From CAZGKW01 sp964526295 (GTDB taxonomy: Bacteria > Planctomycetota > Phycisphaerae > FEN-1346), in assembly GCA_964526295.1 (NCBI GenBank), contig CAZGKW010000022.1, positions 1-64,000 on the forward strand: a stretch of DNA of 64,000 nucleotides, in the 5' to 3' direction. Below, piece by piece: positions 19,280 through 27,178 of the stretch. Numbering within the stretch: position 1 is the first letter of the stretch; the number at the start of each line of letters is the position of its first letter. The position numbers were made by a program, and so were the translations under genes. Below the pieces are notes generated by a model that was not told where the DNA came from, searched no databases, and was given only the letters and a program-made list of their open reading frames with translations.

Positions 19280-20689
19280 ATGGCAAGTGCCCCCGCCGAC
19301 CGGCCGAACGTTCTGTTCCTCTTCACGGACGACCAGCGCTTCGATACGCTGGGCGCCCTCGGCAACCCGCAGATCCACACGCCGAACCTCGACCGGCTCG
19401 TCGAGCGAGGGACGGCTTTCACCCGGGCCTACATCATGGGCGGCTCCAGCGGCGCCGTCTGCATGCCCAGCCGGGCCATGCTCCACACCGGCCGGACGCT
19501 GTACCACCTCGACCGCCAGGGCCAGGACGTCCCGGCCGAGCACGTCCTCCTGGGCGAGCACCTCCGCCGCGCCGGCTACGCAACGTTCGGCACAGGCAAG
19601 TGGCACAACGGCCCGGCGGCCTACGCCCGGAGCTTCTCCGCCGGCGCCGAAATCTTCTTCGGCGGCATGAACGACCACTGGAACGTCCCGGCGTGCGACT
19701 TCGACCCGGCCGGCCGGTACCCCGAGCCGAAGCCCCTGCGAATGCGATGGGGTGAGCGGCGGTTCACCGCCGACGTCCGCTACGACCACATCGCGTCGGG
19801 GCAGCACTCCAGCGAGCTGTTCGCCGACGCGACCATTCGGCTCCTTGAATCGCAGGACAGCGACGCGCCGTTTTTCGCGTACGTCTCGTTCATGGCGCCG
19901 CACGACCCGCGGGAGATGCCGGCCGAATACCTGTCAATGTACGATCCGAACGAGCTCGATCTGGCCCCAAGCATGCTGCCGGAGCACCCGTTCGACAACG
20001 GGGAGTTGCGGATCCGCGACGAACTCCTGGCGGGCTTCCCCCGGACGGAGGAGCAGGTGCGGAGCCACCTGGCCGACTACTACGCCATGATCACCCACAC
20101 CGACGCCCAGATCGGCCGTATCCTGAACGCGCTGGACCGGACCGGCCGGGCCGACCGGACGCTCGTCGTCTTCTCCGGCGACAACGGGCTGGCCGTCGGC
20201 CGACACGGCCTGATGGGCAAGCAGAACCTCTACGAGCACTCGATCCACGTGCCGCTCGTCTTCGCCGGGCCGGGCGTGCCACGAGGCGAGCGCCGAGACG
20301 GCTTCTGCTACCTGCTCGACATCTACCCCACGCTCTGCGACTTCTTGGACCTGGAGAGGCCGGAGACGGTGGAGGGCCGGAGCCTCGTCCCGGCGATGTG
20401 CGACGCGGGAGGGCCCGTTCGCGACACGCTCCTCTTCGCGTACCGGCACTTCCAGCGGGCCGCCCGGGACGAGCGGCACAAGCTGATCGAGTACGTCGTC
20501 GACGGCGAGCGGAGGACGCAGCTTTTCGACCTGGAGACCGACCCCCACGAGACACACGACCTTTCTTCCGACCCGACGATGGCGGCACACGTCGAGCGGC
20601 TTCGGGAGGAGGTCCGCCGGTGGCCCGACGAGCTGGACGACCGCCAGCCGGGCCAGGGAGAGGCGTTCTGGGCCGGTTTCGGCAGATAG
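19280..20689 (+). CDS. Cys-type sulfatase without an obvious signal peptide
   Basis: A 469-residue protein with metal ligands LFTDDQR near residues 15-20, the formylglycine signature CMPSRAMLHTGR (Cys61), GTGKWHNG, and a FSGDNGLAVGRHG metal/substrate loop, so all key sulfatase elements are present. The N-terminus starts directly with MASAPADRPNVLF and no export signal is visible, unlike the divergent neighbour. Either it acts in the cytoplasm or the true start is further upstream, though the frame upstream is not signal-like. AAGGA sits 10 bases before the ATG. The GH3-family gene follows after 122 bases. Confidence 0.92.
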   Translation: MASAPADRPNVLFLFTDDQRFDTLGALGNPQIHTPNLDRLVERGTAFTRAYIMGGSSGAVCMPSRAMLHTGRTLYHLDRQGQDVPAEHVLLGEHLRRAGYATFGTGKWHNGPAAYARSFSAGAEIFFGGMNDHWNVPACDFDPAGRYPEPKPLRMRWGERRFTADVRYDHIASGQHSSELFADATIRLLESQDSDAPFFAYVSFMAPHDPREMPAEYLSMYDPNELDLAPSMLPEHPFDNGELRIRDELLAGFPRTEEQVRSHLADYYAMITHTDAQIGRILNALDRTGRADRTLVVFSGDNGLAVGRHGLMGKQNLYEHSIHVPLVFAGPGVPRGERRDGFCYLLDIYPTLCDFLDLERPETVEGRSLVPAMCDAGGPVRDTLLFAYRHFQRAARDERHKLIEYVVDGERRTQLFDLETDPHETHDLSSDPTMAAHVERLREEVRRWPDELDDRQPGQGEAFWAGFGR

Positions 20690-20811
20690 GGCCCAAAGGG
20701 CCGGCGATGCGGCCTTGCCCGACGCGAGGGTCCTGTGTATCCTCTCAGAGAGCAGTCTTCAGCCGCGGGCGGAGCCGTGTCACCCCCTCATGTCGCCGAC
20801 GGGGAGGGACG

Positions 20812-22437
20812 ATGAACCTGGTGGGGCCGCTGTTCGAGATCTATCTTCGGCGCCTCGACCGCCAGCTCCGCCGTGCCGCCGCCGACCCCGGCCGGTTCCA
20901 GCGCCGGCTGCTGGGCCGGCTGGTGCGGACGGCGAAGGACACCTGGTTCGGCCGGGAGCACGACTTCGCGTCGATCGAATCGCACGCCGATTACGCCCTC
21001 GCCGTCCCGCCGGCCGACTACGTCCAGCGGCTCGACCTGTACGAGCGGGCCGTTGCGGGCGAACCGGACGTCCTGTGGCCGGGCCAGGTGCGGCTCTTCT
21101 CACGGACGTCCGGCACGACGGCCGGGTGCAAGGTCATCCCGTTCACGGCGGGGTCTCGCCGCAACCAGCTCCGGGCGGGGATGGCCGTCATGGCCTACGC
21201 GGGCCGGGCCGAGCCCGGCCTCGTCCGGCACATCTGGGGGGGCAAGGTGGTCATGCTGGGCGGGCGGCCGCCCCTGCCGCTGGACTCCGGCGGCGTCGCC
21301 CACGGTATCGCCGACATCGGCGTCACCCTGGTCCCGTGGCCCCTCCGCCGACACATGGAGCCCGGCAAGCTGTCCGCGGTGGACCCGTTCGACGAACGGA
21401 TCGACCTGATCGCGCGGCACTTGGTCGAGACGGACGTCCGCTTCATCGGCCATATCCCCCTGTGGGTGGTCGTTCTGTTCAAGCGAGTTTGCGAGCTGCG
21501 AGGCGTCGACCCGGAGGGCGGGGTGAGCCGAGTATGGCCGGAGTTCCGGGTCTACTGCCACGGCGGCATGGACTTCCGGCCCTATCGGGAGCGGTTCGAC
21601 CGGTTCTTCGCCCCCGGCCACCGGGTTTGGTACCAGGAGGTGTACCCGTCGACCGAGGGGTTCATCGCCATCCAGGCCGATCTTTCAATGGCCCGTACGC
21701 GTAACGAGCGTCCCGCAGCGCAGGGTGCGGCGAGGGGCGCAGAAGGCCCCGCTGCGACCCATGGGATGCCGGGGATGGAGCTGCTGACGGACAACGAGAT
21801 CGTCTTCGAGTTCGTGCCGCTCCAGGAGTGGGGCAAGCCCGGCGCCCGGCGGCTGCTCGTGGACGAGGTCGAGACGGGCGTGCCGTACTGTCTGCTCCTT
21901 ACGACCAGCGCCGGCCTGTGGGCCTACGACATCGGCGACGTCGTCCGGTTTCTCAGCGTGAAGCCGCCGCGGATCGTCTTCGCGGGCCGGCACGTGCTCT
22001 TCCTGAACGCGTTCGGCGAGCACATGATCGGCGAGGAGGTCGCCCAGGCCGTCGCCGTGGCGTGCGAGGCCACGGGGGCCCGCGTCGAGGCGTTCACCGC
22101 CGCCCCCGTCTACCCCGACCAGCACCGCGACACGGGCTGCCACCAGTACCTGGTGGAATTCGAGCAGGAGCCGGAGGGCGGCGTCGAAGCGTTCGGCCGC
22201 GAGCTGGACCGAAAGCTCCTCGAGCTGAACCTGAACTACCGCATCAAACGCGACGCCGACCTGCGGATCACCAAGCCCCAGATCGTGCCCGTGCCGCGGG
22301 GCACCTTCTACGAATGGATGAAACGGCGCGGCCGGCTGGGTGGGCAAAACAAGATCCCCGTCTGTGCCAACGACCGCCGATTCGTCGACGAGATCCTCCC
22401 GTTGGCCGAAGAGATGGCCGCCGGCTGGGAAGCGTGA
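20812..22437 (+). CDS. GH3-family acyl-adenylating enzyme, copy 1, carrying a 26-residue repeat insert
   Basis: A 541-residue protein, near the usual GH3 length. Seen: the nucleotide-binding FSRTSGTTAGCKVIPFT near 97-113, VYPSTEGFIAIQ, YDIGDVVRF and a C-terminal RGTFYEWMKRRGRLGGQNK. Plant GH3 proteins adenylate and amidate acyl acids such as auxin; the bacterial substrate is unknown. GGGGAGGG lies just before the ATG. A closely related paralog follows at 22472. Relative to that paralog this copy has exactly 26 extra residues at about 293-318 (within DLSMART...HGMPG), encoded by a 78-bp repeat. At that point the paralog reads only GFGEEG. Confidence 0.88.
   Translation: MNLVGPLFEIYLRRLDRQLRRAAADPGRFQRRLLGRLVRTAKDTWFGREHDFASIESHADYALAVPPADYVQRLDLYERAVAGEPDVLWPGQVRLFSRTSGTTAGCKVIPFTAGSRRNQLRAGMAVMAYAGRAEPGLVRHIWGGKVVMLGGRPPLPLDSGGVAHGIADIGVTLVPWPLRRHMEPGKLSAVDPFDERIDLIARHLVETDVRFIGHIPLWVVVLFKRVCELRGVDPEGGVSRVWPEFRVYCHGGMDFRPYRERFDRFFAPGHRVWYQEVYPSTEGFIAIQADLSMARTRNERPAAQGAARGAEGPAATHGMPGMELLTDNEIVFEFVPLQEWGKPGARRLLVDEVETGVPYCLLLTTSAGLWAYDIGDVVRFLSVKPPRIVFAGRHVLFLNAFGEHMIGEEVAQAVAVACEATGARVEAFTAAPVYPDQHRDTGCHQYLVEFEQEPEGGVEAFGRELDRKLLELNLNYRIKRDADLRITKPQIVPVPRGTFYEWMKRRGRLGGQNKIPVCANDRRFVDEILPLAEEMAAGWEA
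21688..21765 (+). repeat. 78-bp dispersed element, copy in GH3 copy 1 (sense, in frame)
   Basis: The element starts ATGGCCCGTACGCG, identical over this stretch to the copy at 61860, and ends GCTGCGACCCATGGGA, which pairs with the opposite end as an imperfect inverted repeat. It is preceded by TTTCA. Comparison with the neighbouring GH3 paralog shows it adds 26 codons and leaves the frame intact. Exact borders are uncertain by a few bases. Confidence 0.75.
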
Positions 22438-22471
22438 CCATCGCTGTCGGCACCCACGCGGACCGCCCGTC

Positions 22472-24103
22472 ATGAGCCTTTACGGCAGAGCCCTGGAGCT
22501 GTATCTGTCGGGCCTGGGCCGCCGGCTCCGCGCCGCCTCGGCCGACCCCGGCCGGGCGCAGCGTCGGGTCCTGGCGAAGCTGCTCGCGCGGGGCCGGGAC
22601 ACCTGGTTCGGCCGGCAGCACGACTTCGCCTCCATCCGCACGCCGGCCGACTTCGCCCGGGCGGTCCCGATCGCCGATTACGTCGGCCGTCTCGACGTCT
22701 TCCAGCGAATCCTGGAGGGTGAGCCCGACGTCTGCTGGCGGGGGCGAACGCGCATCTTCGCTCGAACGTCAGGCACGACGGCCGGGATGAAGTACATCCC
22801 CATTACGCCGGCCATGCGCCGCAACCACGTCCGGGCAGGCCTGGCGGTGCTGGCGGCGGCACAGCGATCCGAGCCGGGCATCGTGGGCCGCATCCTGGAG
22901 GGCGAGATGGTCCAGATGGGCGGCATGCCCCTGCGAGAGGTGCCTCCCATGGCCCCCACGAACACGGGCGCAGGCGCGGCAGGAGGCCCGCCCCTCCACG
23001 GGGAACGCCGCGCCGCGGCCCGCTCAAAGGCCCGCTTCGGCGGCATCGCCGACTGCGCTTACGGCTGGATCCCCTGGCCGCTCAGCCGCCGCTACGTCCG
23101 CAAGCGCGACGTCCTCGCGCTGGAGGATTTCGAGGAGCGGACCGAGGCGATGGCCAGGCGGTTGGCCTCGGCCGATATCCGGATGAAGGCCGACCTGCCC
23201 ACGTGGGCCCTGGCCTTCTTCGAGCGGGTCTGCCGGATCGCCGGCGTCGACCCGTGCGGCGGCATCAGCCGCGTCTGGCCCAACTTTCTCCTGTTCGTCC
23301 ACGGGGGCGTGAACTTCGAGCCGTACCGGCCGGTCTACGAGCGGTACCTGCGACCGGACCATCACGTTCGGCGCCTGGAGGTCTACACGTCGAGCGAAGC
23401 GTTCATCGGCGTCCAGGCCGGTTTCGGCGAGGAGGGGCTGGAGCTGCTGGTCGACAACGAAGTCTTCTTCGAGTTCGTGCCGCTCGATGCGTGGGGCACG
23501 CCCGAGGCGCCGCGTCTGACGATCGACCAGGTCGAGAAGGACGTGCCGTACTGCGTCGTCATCTCGACGAGCGGCGGCCTGTGGGCCTACGATCTGGGCG
23601 ACGTGGTGCGGTTACTCTCCCTCCGGCCGCCCCGGGTCGTGTTTGCCGGACGCCATCAGCACTTCATGAACGCGTTCGGCGAGCACATGATCGGCGAGGA
23701 CGTCGAGAAGGGCATTGCGGCGGCCTGCGAGGCGACGGGGGCCCGCGTCACGGCGTTCACGGCCGCTCCAGTCTACCCGGATCCCGACTTCCGTCGGGAA
23801 CGGGCCGGGGCGCATCACTACCTCGTCGAGTTCGAGCGGGGGCCCGAAGGTCGCGACCTGTCGGGATTCGCCGGGGAGCTGGACCAGGCGCTCCGCGATA
23901 TCAACATGAACTACCGGTCGAAGCGGCGGGGGGATTCACTGATCGGCCCGCCCGAGGTCGCGGCGGTCCCGGCGGGAACGTTCTACGCCTGGATGAAGCG
24001 CCGCGGCAAGCTGGGCGGCCAGAACAAGGTGCCCGTCTGTGCCAACGACCGGCGATACGTCGACGACATCCTGGCCATCGTGGGCGAGACCGCTCAGGGC
24101 TGA
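22472..24103 (+). CDS. GH3-family acyl-adenylating enzyme, copy 2, carrying a 26-residue repeat insert
   Basis: A 543-residue tandem paralog of the preceding gene, 34 bases downstream. Shared landmarks are TWFGRQHDFASI, FARTSGTTAGMKYIPIT, YDLGDVVRLL, FGEHMIGEDV and AGTFYAWMKRRGKLGGQNK. It contains its own insert of exactly 26 residues between MGG and GIADC (about 160-186, VPPMAPTNTG...AAARSK); copy 1 has 13 residues there against 39 here. The insert comes from a different copy of the dispersed element and sits at a different site from the one in copy 1, so insertions occurred after the duplication. Substrate unknown. Confidence 0.88.
   Translation: MSLYGRALELYLSGLGRRLRAASADPGRAQRRVLAKLLARGRDTWFGRQHDFASIRTPADFARAVPIADYVGRLDVFQRILEGEPDVCWRGRTRIFARTSGTTAGMKYIPITPAMRRNHVRAGLAVLAAAQRSEPGIVGRILEGEMVQMGGMPLREVPPMAPTNTGAGAAGGPPLHGERRAAARSKARFGGIADCAYGWIPWPLSRRYVRKRDVLALEDFEERTEAMARRLASADIRMKADLPTWALAFFERVCRIAGVDPCGGISRVWPNFLLFVHGGVNFEPYRPVYERYLRPDHHVRRLEVYTSSEAFIGVQAGFGEEGLELLVDNEVFFEFVPLDAWGTPEAPRLTIDQVEKDVPYCVVISTSGGLWAYDLGDVVRLLSLRPPRVVFAGRHQHFMNAFGEHMIGEDVEKGIAAACEATGARVTAFTAAPVYPDPDFRRERAGAHHYLVEFERGPEGRDLSGFAGELDQALRDINMNYRSKRRGDSLIGPPEVAAVPAGTFYAWMKRRGKLGGQNKVPVCANDRRYVDDILAIVGETAQG
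22950..23027 (+). repeat. 78-bp dispersed element, copy in GH3 copy 2 (sense, in frame)
   Basis: It runs from CCATGGCCCCCACGAAC to GCGGCCCGCTCAA, the same end types as the copy at 61860 (CCATGGCCCGTACG and GCGGCCCGTTGAA). The interior has diverged. It adds 26 codons relative to the upstream paralog and is read in the same frame (ATG GCC CNN ACG) as the copy at 21688. Confidence 0.65.
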
Positions 24104-24113
24104 TGGGGTCGGC

Positions 24114-24143
24114 TTGACTCGCGCCGGGTCGCTGGTCTATAGT
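24114..24143 (+). promoter_or_regulatory. Sigma70-type promoter of the HIT gene
   Basis: TTGACT (24114-24119) and TATAGT (24138-24143) are separated by 18 bases, matching 5 of 6 bases each. The expected start is near 24150, about 38 bases before the ATG at 24188. It lies just after the stop of the second GH3 gene. Confidence 0.6.
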
Positions 24144-24187
24144 CGCCACGTGTCTGGGACAGACGAGGGCGAGGAACCTGCCGACCT

Positions 24188-24622
24188 ATGAGCGCTACGA
24201 GTCAGCCGGGCTCAGTGCCGGATGACGCAGGCGAGACGACTGCGGCCTGCCCGTTCTGCGCGGACGACCTCGAAGCAAGCGCCGTTCTCGTCCACGGGTC
24301 GGTCGTAGCGATTCCTGACGCTGCACCCGTAAGCGACGGTCACCTGCTGGTGATCCCGCGACGGCACACGCGAGACCTGTTCACGATGACACCGGCCGAG
24401 CGGACCGACGCGATGGAGCTTCTGGAGGAGCTCCGCGAGCGGGCCCTGGCGGCCGATTCGACGATCACCGGATTTACGGTCGGCATCAACTGTGGGGCGT
24501 CGGCCGGGCAGCGGGTCCCGCACGCTCACATCCACTTCATCCCCCGCCGCAATTCGGATCGCTGCGCGCCGGGAGCCGGGCGGGGCCTGAAGGGCGTGAT
24601 CCGCAACCGCTTGGCGTATTGA
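24188..24622 (+). CDS. HIT-family nucleotide hydrolase/transferase
   Basis: A 144-residue cytosolic protein. Seen: CPFC at 21-24, part of the zinc site typical of one HIT branch, DGHLLVIPRRH near 50-60, and the histidine triad HAHIHF (His112, His114, His116), where the central His is the nucleophile. HIT enzymes hydrolyse nucleoside phosphoramidates or dinucleoside polyphosphates. The C-terminal GLKGVIRNR resembles the family's GGVRGVIP ending. Its own promoter lies upstream; the lyase gene follows 57 bases downstream and may be read through. Confidence 0.92.
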   Translation: MSATSQPGSVPDDAGETTAACPFCADDLEASAVLVHGSVVAIPDAAPVSDGHLLVIPRRHTRDLFTMTPAERTDAMELLEELRERALAADSTITGFTVGINCGASAGQRVPHAHIHFIPRRNSDRCAPGAGRGLKGVIRNRLAY

Positions 24623-24679
24623 GTCCGCCACAAGGAGGCCGGCGCCGTCCGCCGCGTGTCGTCAGGAGGGGAATCCGCC

Positions 24680-27109
24680 ATGCTGCAACCGCGTTTCGCT
24701 CTGATCGCCCTGCTGGGCATCGTGGCCGGGAGCGCATCGCTGTATGCCGCGGAGGTTTCGACGGTGAACGACACGCCCGGCGGTCCCGGCGAATGGGGCT
24801 TCCACCCGGTCGAGGGGGAGGTCAGCCCGGTCAACCCGCCGGCGTTCGTCTGGCGCCCGCAGTCCGGCGCGACCAGCTACGAGATCCAGGTCGCCCGGAC
24901 GCCTGCCTTCCGCCCCCTTTTGCGCCTCGCCGTCGGCCTTCGGTACAACTGCTTCTGCCCGCCGGAGGCGCTGGAGGCCGGGACGTGGCACTGGCGGTAC
25001 CGGTTCACGGGCGGCCAGGGCCGGCCCTCGGCCTGGAGCAGAACCCGCTCGTTCGTGGTAGACGCATCGAGCGCCGTTTTTCCGATGCCGCCGCGGGAGG
25101 AGCTGATCGGCCGCATCCCGAAACGGCACCCGCGCTTGTTCGTCCGGCCGGAACAACTCCCGCGATTGAGGGAACTCGCCCGGGCGGTCCTGAAGGAGGA
25201 GTGGGAGGCGGTCCTGGCCGACTGCGACCGGCTGATGGAGGACCCGCCGCCGACGAAGGAGCCGCCCAAGTACCCGGCCGGCATGGAGCGAAAGAGCGAG
25301 GCGTGGCGGAAAATCTGGTGGGGCAATCGCGTCTACACGATCGAGTGTCTGAACGGGGCGGCGACCCTCGGCTTCGGCCGGCTCCTGTCGGGCCGCGACG
25401 ACTACGGCCGGCTGGCGAAGCGCCTCCTCCTTGCGGCCGCCGAATGGGACCCGAAGGGCGCGACCGGCTACCGCTACAACGACGAGGCCGGCATGCCCTA
25501 CGCCTACCACTTCGCCCGCACCTACACGTTCATCAACGACCTGCTGACCGACGAGGAACGGGCCAGGTGCCGGGCGGTCATGGCCGTCCGCGGACGCGAG
25601 ATGTACGACCACCTGTCGCGGCGGCACATCTGGCGGCCCTACTCCAGTCACTCGAACCGGGCGTGGCACTTCCTGGGCGAGGTCGGCATCGCCTTCCTCG
25701 ACGAGGTCCCCGACGCCGAGGAGTGGACCTGGTTCGCCATGAACGTCTTCTACTGCGTCTATCCGGTCTGGAGCGACGCCGACGGCGGGTGGCACGAAGG
25801 CGTCAGCTACTGGCGAAGCTATATCAACCGGTTTACGTGGTGGGCCGACCTGATGCGCGTCGCCATGGACGTCGACGCCTACCGCAAGCCCTACTTTTCC
25901 CAGGTGGGCTACTACCCGCTCTACCTCCAGCCGCCGGGGACGAGGGGCGGCGGCTTCGGCGACCTCTGCGCCAACAAGACCAGCCGCCACAACGTCGACC
26001 TGATGACCACGCTGGCGGCCCAGGCCCGGGACCCCCACTGGCAGTGGTACGTCGACGTCCAGGGCGGCCCGCGGACCGAGGAAGGCTACATCGGCTTCAT
26101 CCGCGGGGCCCTGCCGGAGGTGCGGGCCGAGCCGCCCGCGGACCTGCCCACGTCGCGGTGCTTCCGGGGCACCGGCCAGGCGGTCCTGAACACGACCCTC
26201 CTCGACGCATCCGAGAACGTCGAGGTCATCTTCAAGTCGAGCCCGTTCGGCACCCAGAGCCACGGCTACGAGTCGAACAACTCGTTCCTGCTCTACGCCT
26301 TCGGCGAGCGTCTGCTCATCCGCTCCGGCCGCCGCGATATCTACGGCAGCGACCACCACCGGAACTGGATGTGGCACACGAAATCGACGAATTGCATCAC
26401 GGCCGGTGGGCGGGGCCAGAAGAAACACTCCGCCGCCGCCCGGGGACGCATCCTGGCGTTCCACACCTCCGATGCGTTCGACTATGTCGCCGGCGAGGCC
26501 GGAGACGCGTATGAGGACAACGCCCTGGAGCGATCCACGCGGCACATCCTCTTCGTCAAGCCCGACCTGGTGATCGTCTTCGACCGGCTGGAGGCGCCGC
26601 AGGCGACGCCGCTCGAGTACCGGCTGCACGCCCCGACGCCCATCGAAGTCGAGTCGCAGGAGGACATTCGCCTCAAGAACGGGAAGGCGGCGGCACGCGT
26701 CTCGCTCCTCGCGCCGGAGAAGCTTGACGTCTCGGTCACGGACGAGTTCGACCCGCCGCCCCGGCCGCGGATCAAGCTCACCGAGTGGCACCTGACGGCG
26801 AAGGCGGCACCGGCAAAGCGGACGGAGTTCGTCACGGTCATCCGCGTGCACCGGGCGGGCACGAAGGCACCTGCCGCGGTCGAGTTTGAGGCGGTCCGAG
26901 GCGGGTATGAGCTTCGCGCCGCCCTGCCCGACGGCCAGGTTCGCATCCTCCTGGGGGCCGCCGATACCGGACGCGTCGGCGGGGCCGACTTGCAGGCCGA
27001 CGGCGACGTGGTCGCCATCCGCTACGACGCGCACGGCGGGCCGACGGCGCACCTCATCGTGCGGGGCCGGACGGTCAGGGCGGGCGTGGGCCCGCTCTCG
27101 AAGGAGTGA
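24680..27109 (+). CDS. Secreted heparinase II/III-like (DUF4962-type) polysaccharide lyase
   Basis: An 809-residue protein. The ATG at 24680 follows GGAGGGG and opens a signal peptide (FALIALLGIVAGSASLYAA). Residues 30-125 look like an Fn3-type beta domain (VNPPAFVWRPQSGATSYEIQV). HPRLFVRPEQLPRL near 150 starts an (alpha/alpha)6 toroid containing YSSHSNRAWH. The C-terminal half is the heparinase II/III beta sandwich with SHGYESNNSFLLYAFG and GSDHHRNWMWHTKS, where catalytic and metal-binding His, Tyr and Asn residues are expected. It probably depolymerises uronic-acid polysaccharide in the periplasm. The sugar ABC importer genes that follow would take up the products. Confidence 0.85.
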   Translation: MLQPRFALIALLGIVAGSASLYAAEVSTVNDTPGGPGEWGFHPVEGEVSPVNPPAFVWRPQSGATSYEIQVARTPAFRPLLRLAVGLRYNCFCPPEALEAGTWHWRYRFTGGQGRPSAWSRTRSFVVDASSAVFPMPPREELIGRIPKRHPRLFVRPEQLPRLRELARAVLKEEWEAVLADCDRLMEDPPPTKEPPKYPAGMERKSEAWRKIWWGNRVYTIECLNGAATLGFGRLLSGRDDYGRLAKRLLLAAAEWDPKGATGYRYNDEAGMPYAYHFARTYTFINDLLTDEERARCRAVMAVRGREMYDHLSRRHIWRPYSSHSNRAWHFLGEVGIAFLDEVPDAEEWTWFAMNVFYCVYPVWSDADGGWHEGVSYWRSYINRFTWWADLMRVAMDVDAYRKPYFSQVGYYPLYLQPPGTRGGGFGDLCANKTSRHNVDLMTTLAAQARDPHWQWYVDVQGGPRTEEGYIGFIRGALPEVRAEPPADLPTSRCFRGTGQAVLNTTLLDASENVEVIFKSSPFGTQSHGYESNNSFLLYAFGERLLIRSGRRDIYGSDHHRNWMWHTKSTNCITAGGRGQKKHSAAARGRILAFHTSDAFDYVAGEAGDAYEDNALERSTRHILFVKPDLVIVFDRLEAPQATPLEYRLHAPTPIEVESQEDIRLKNGKAAARVSLLAPEKLDVSVTDEFDPPPRPRIKLTEWHLTAKAAPAKRTEFVTVIRVHRAGTKAPAAVEFEAVRGGYELRAALPDGQVRILLGAADTGRVGGADLQADGDVVAIRYDAHGGPTAHLIVRGRTVRAGVGPLSKE

Positions 27110-27178
27110 GGCGATACGTGCCGGGGCTCGGGCGGGTCGGCTCGTCCGGCGGGACAGTTGAGATGGAGCGTGTCTGAC

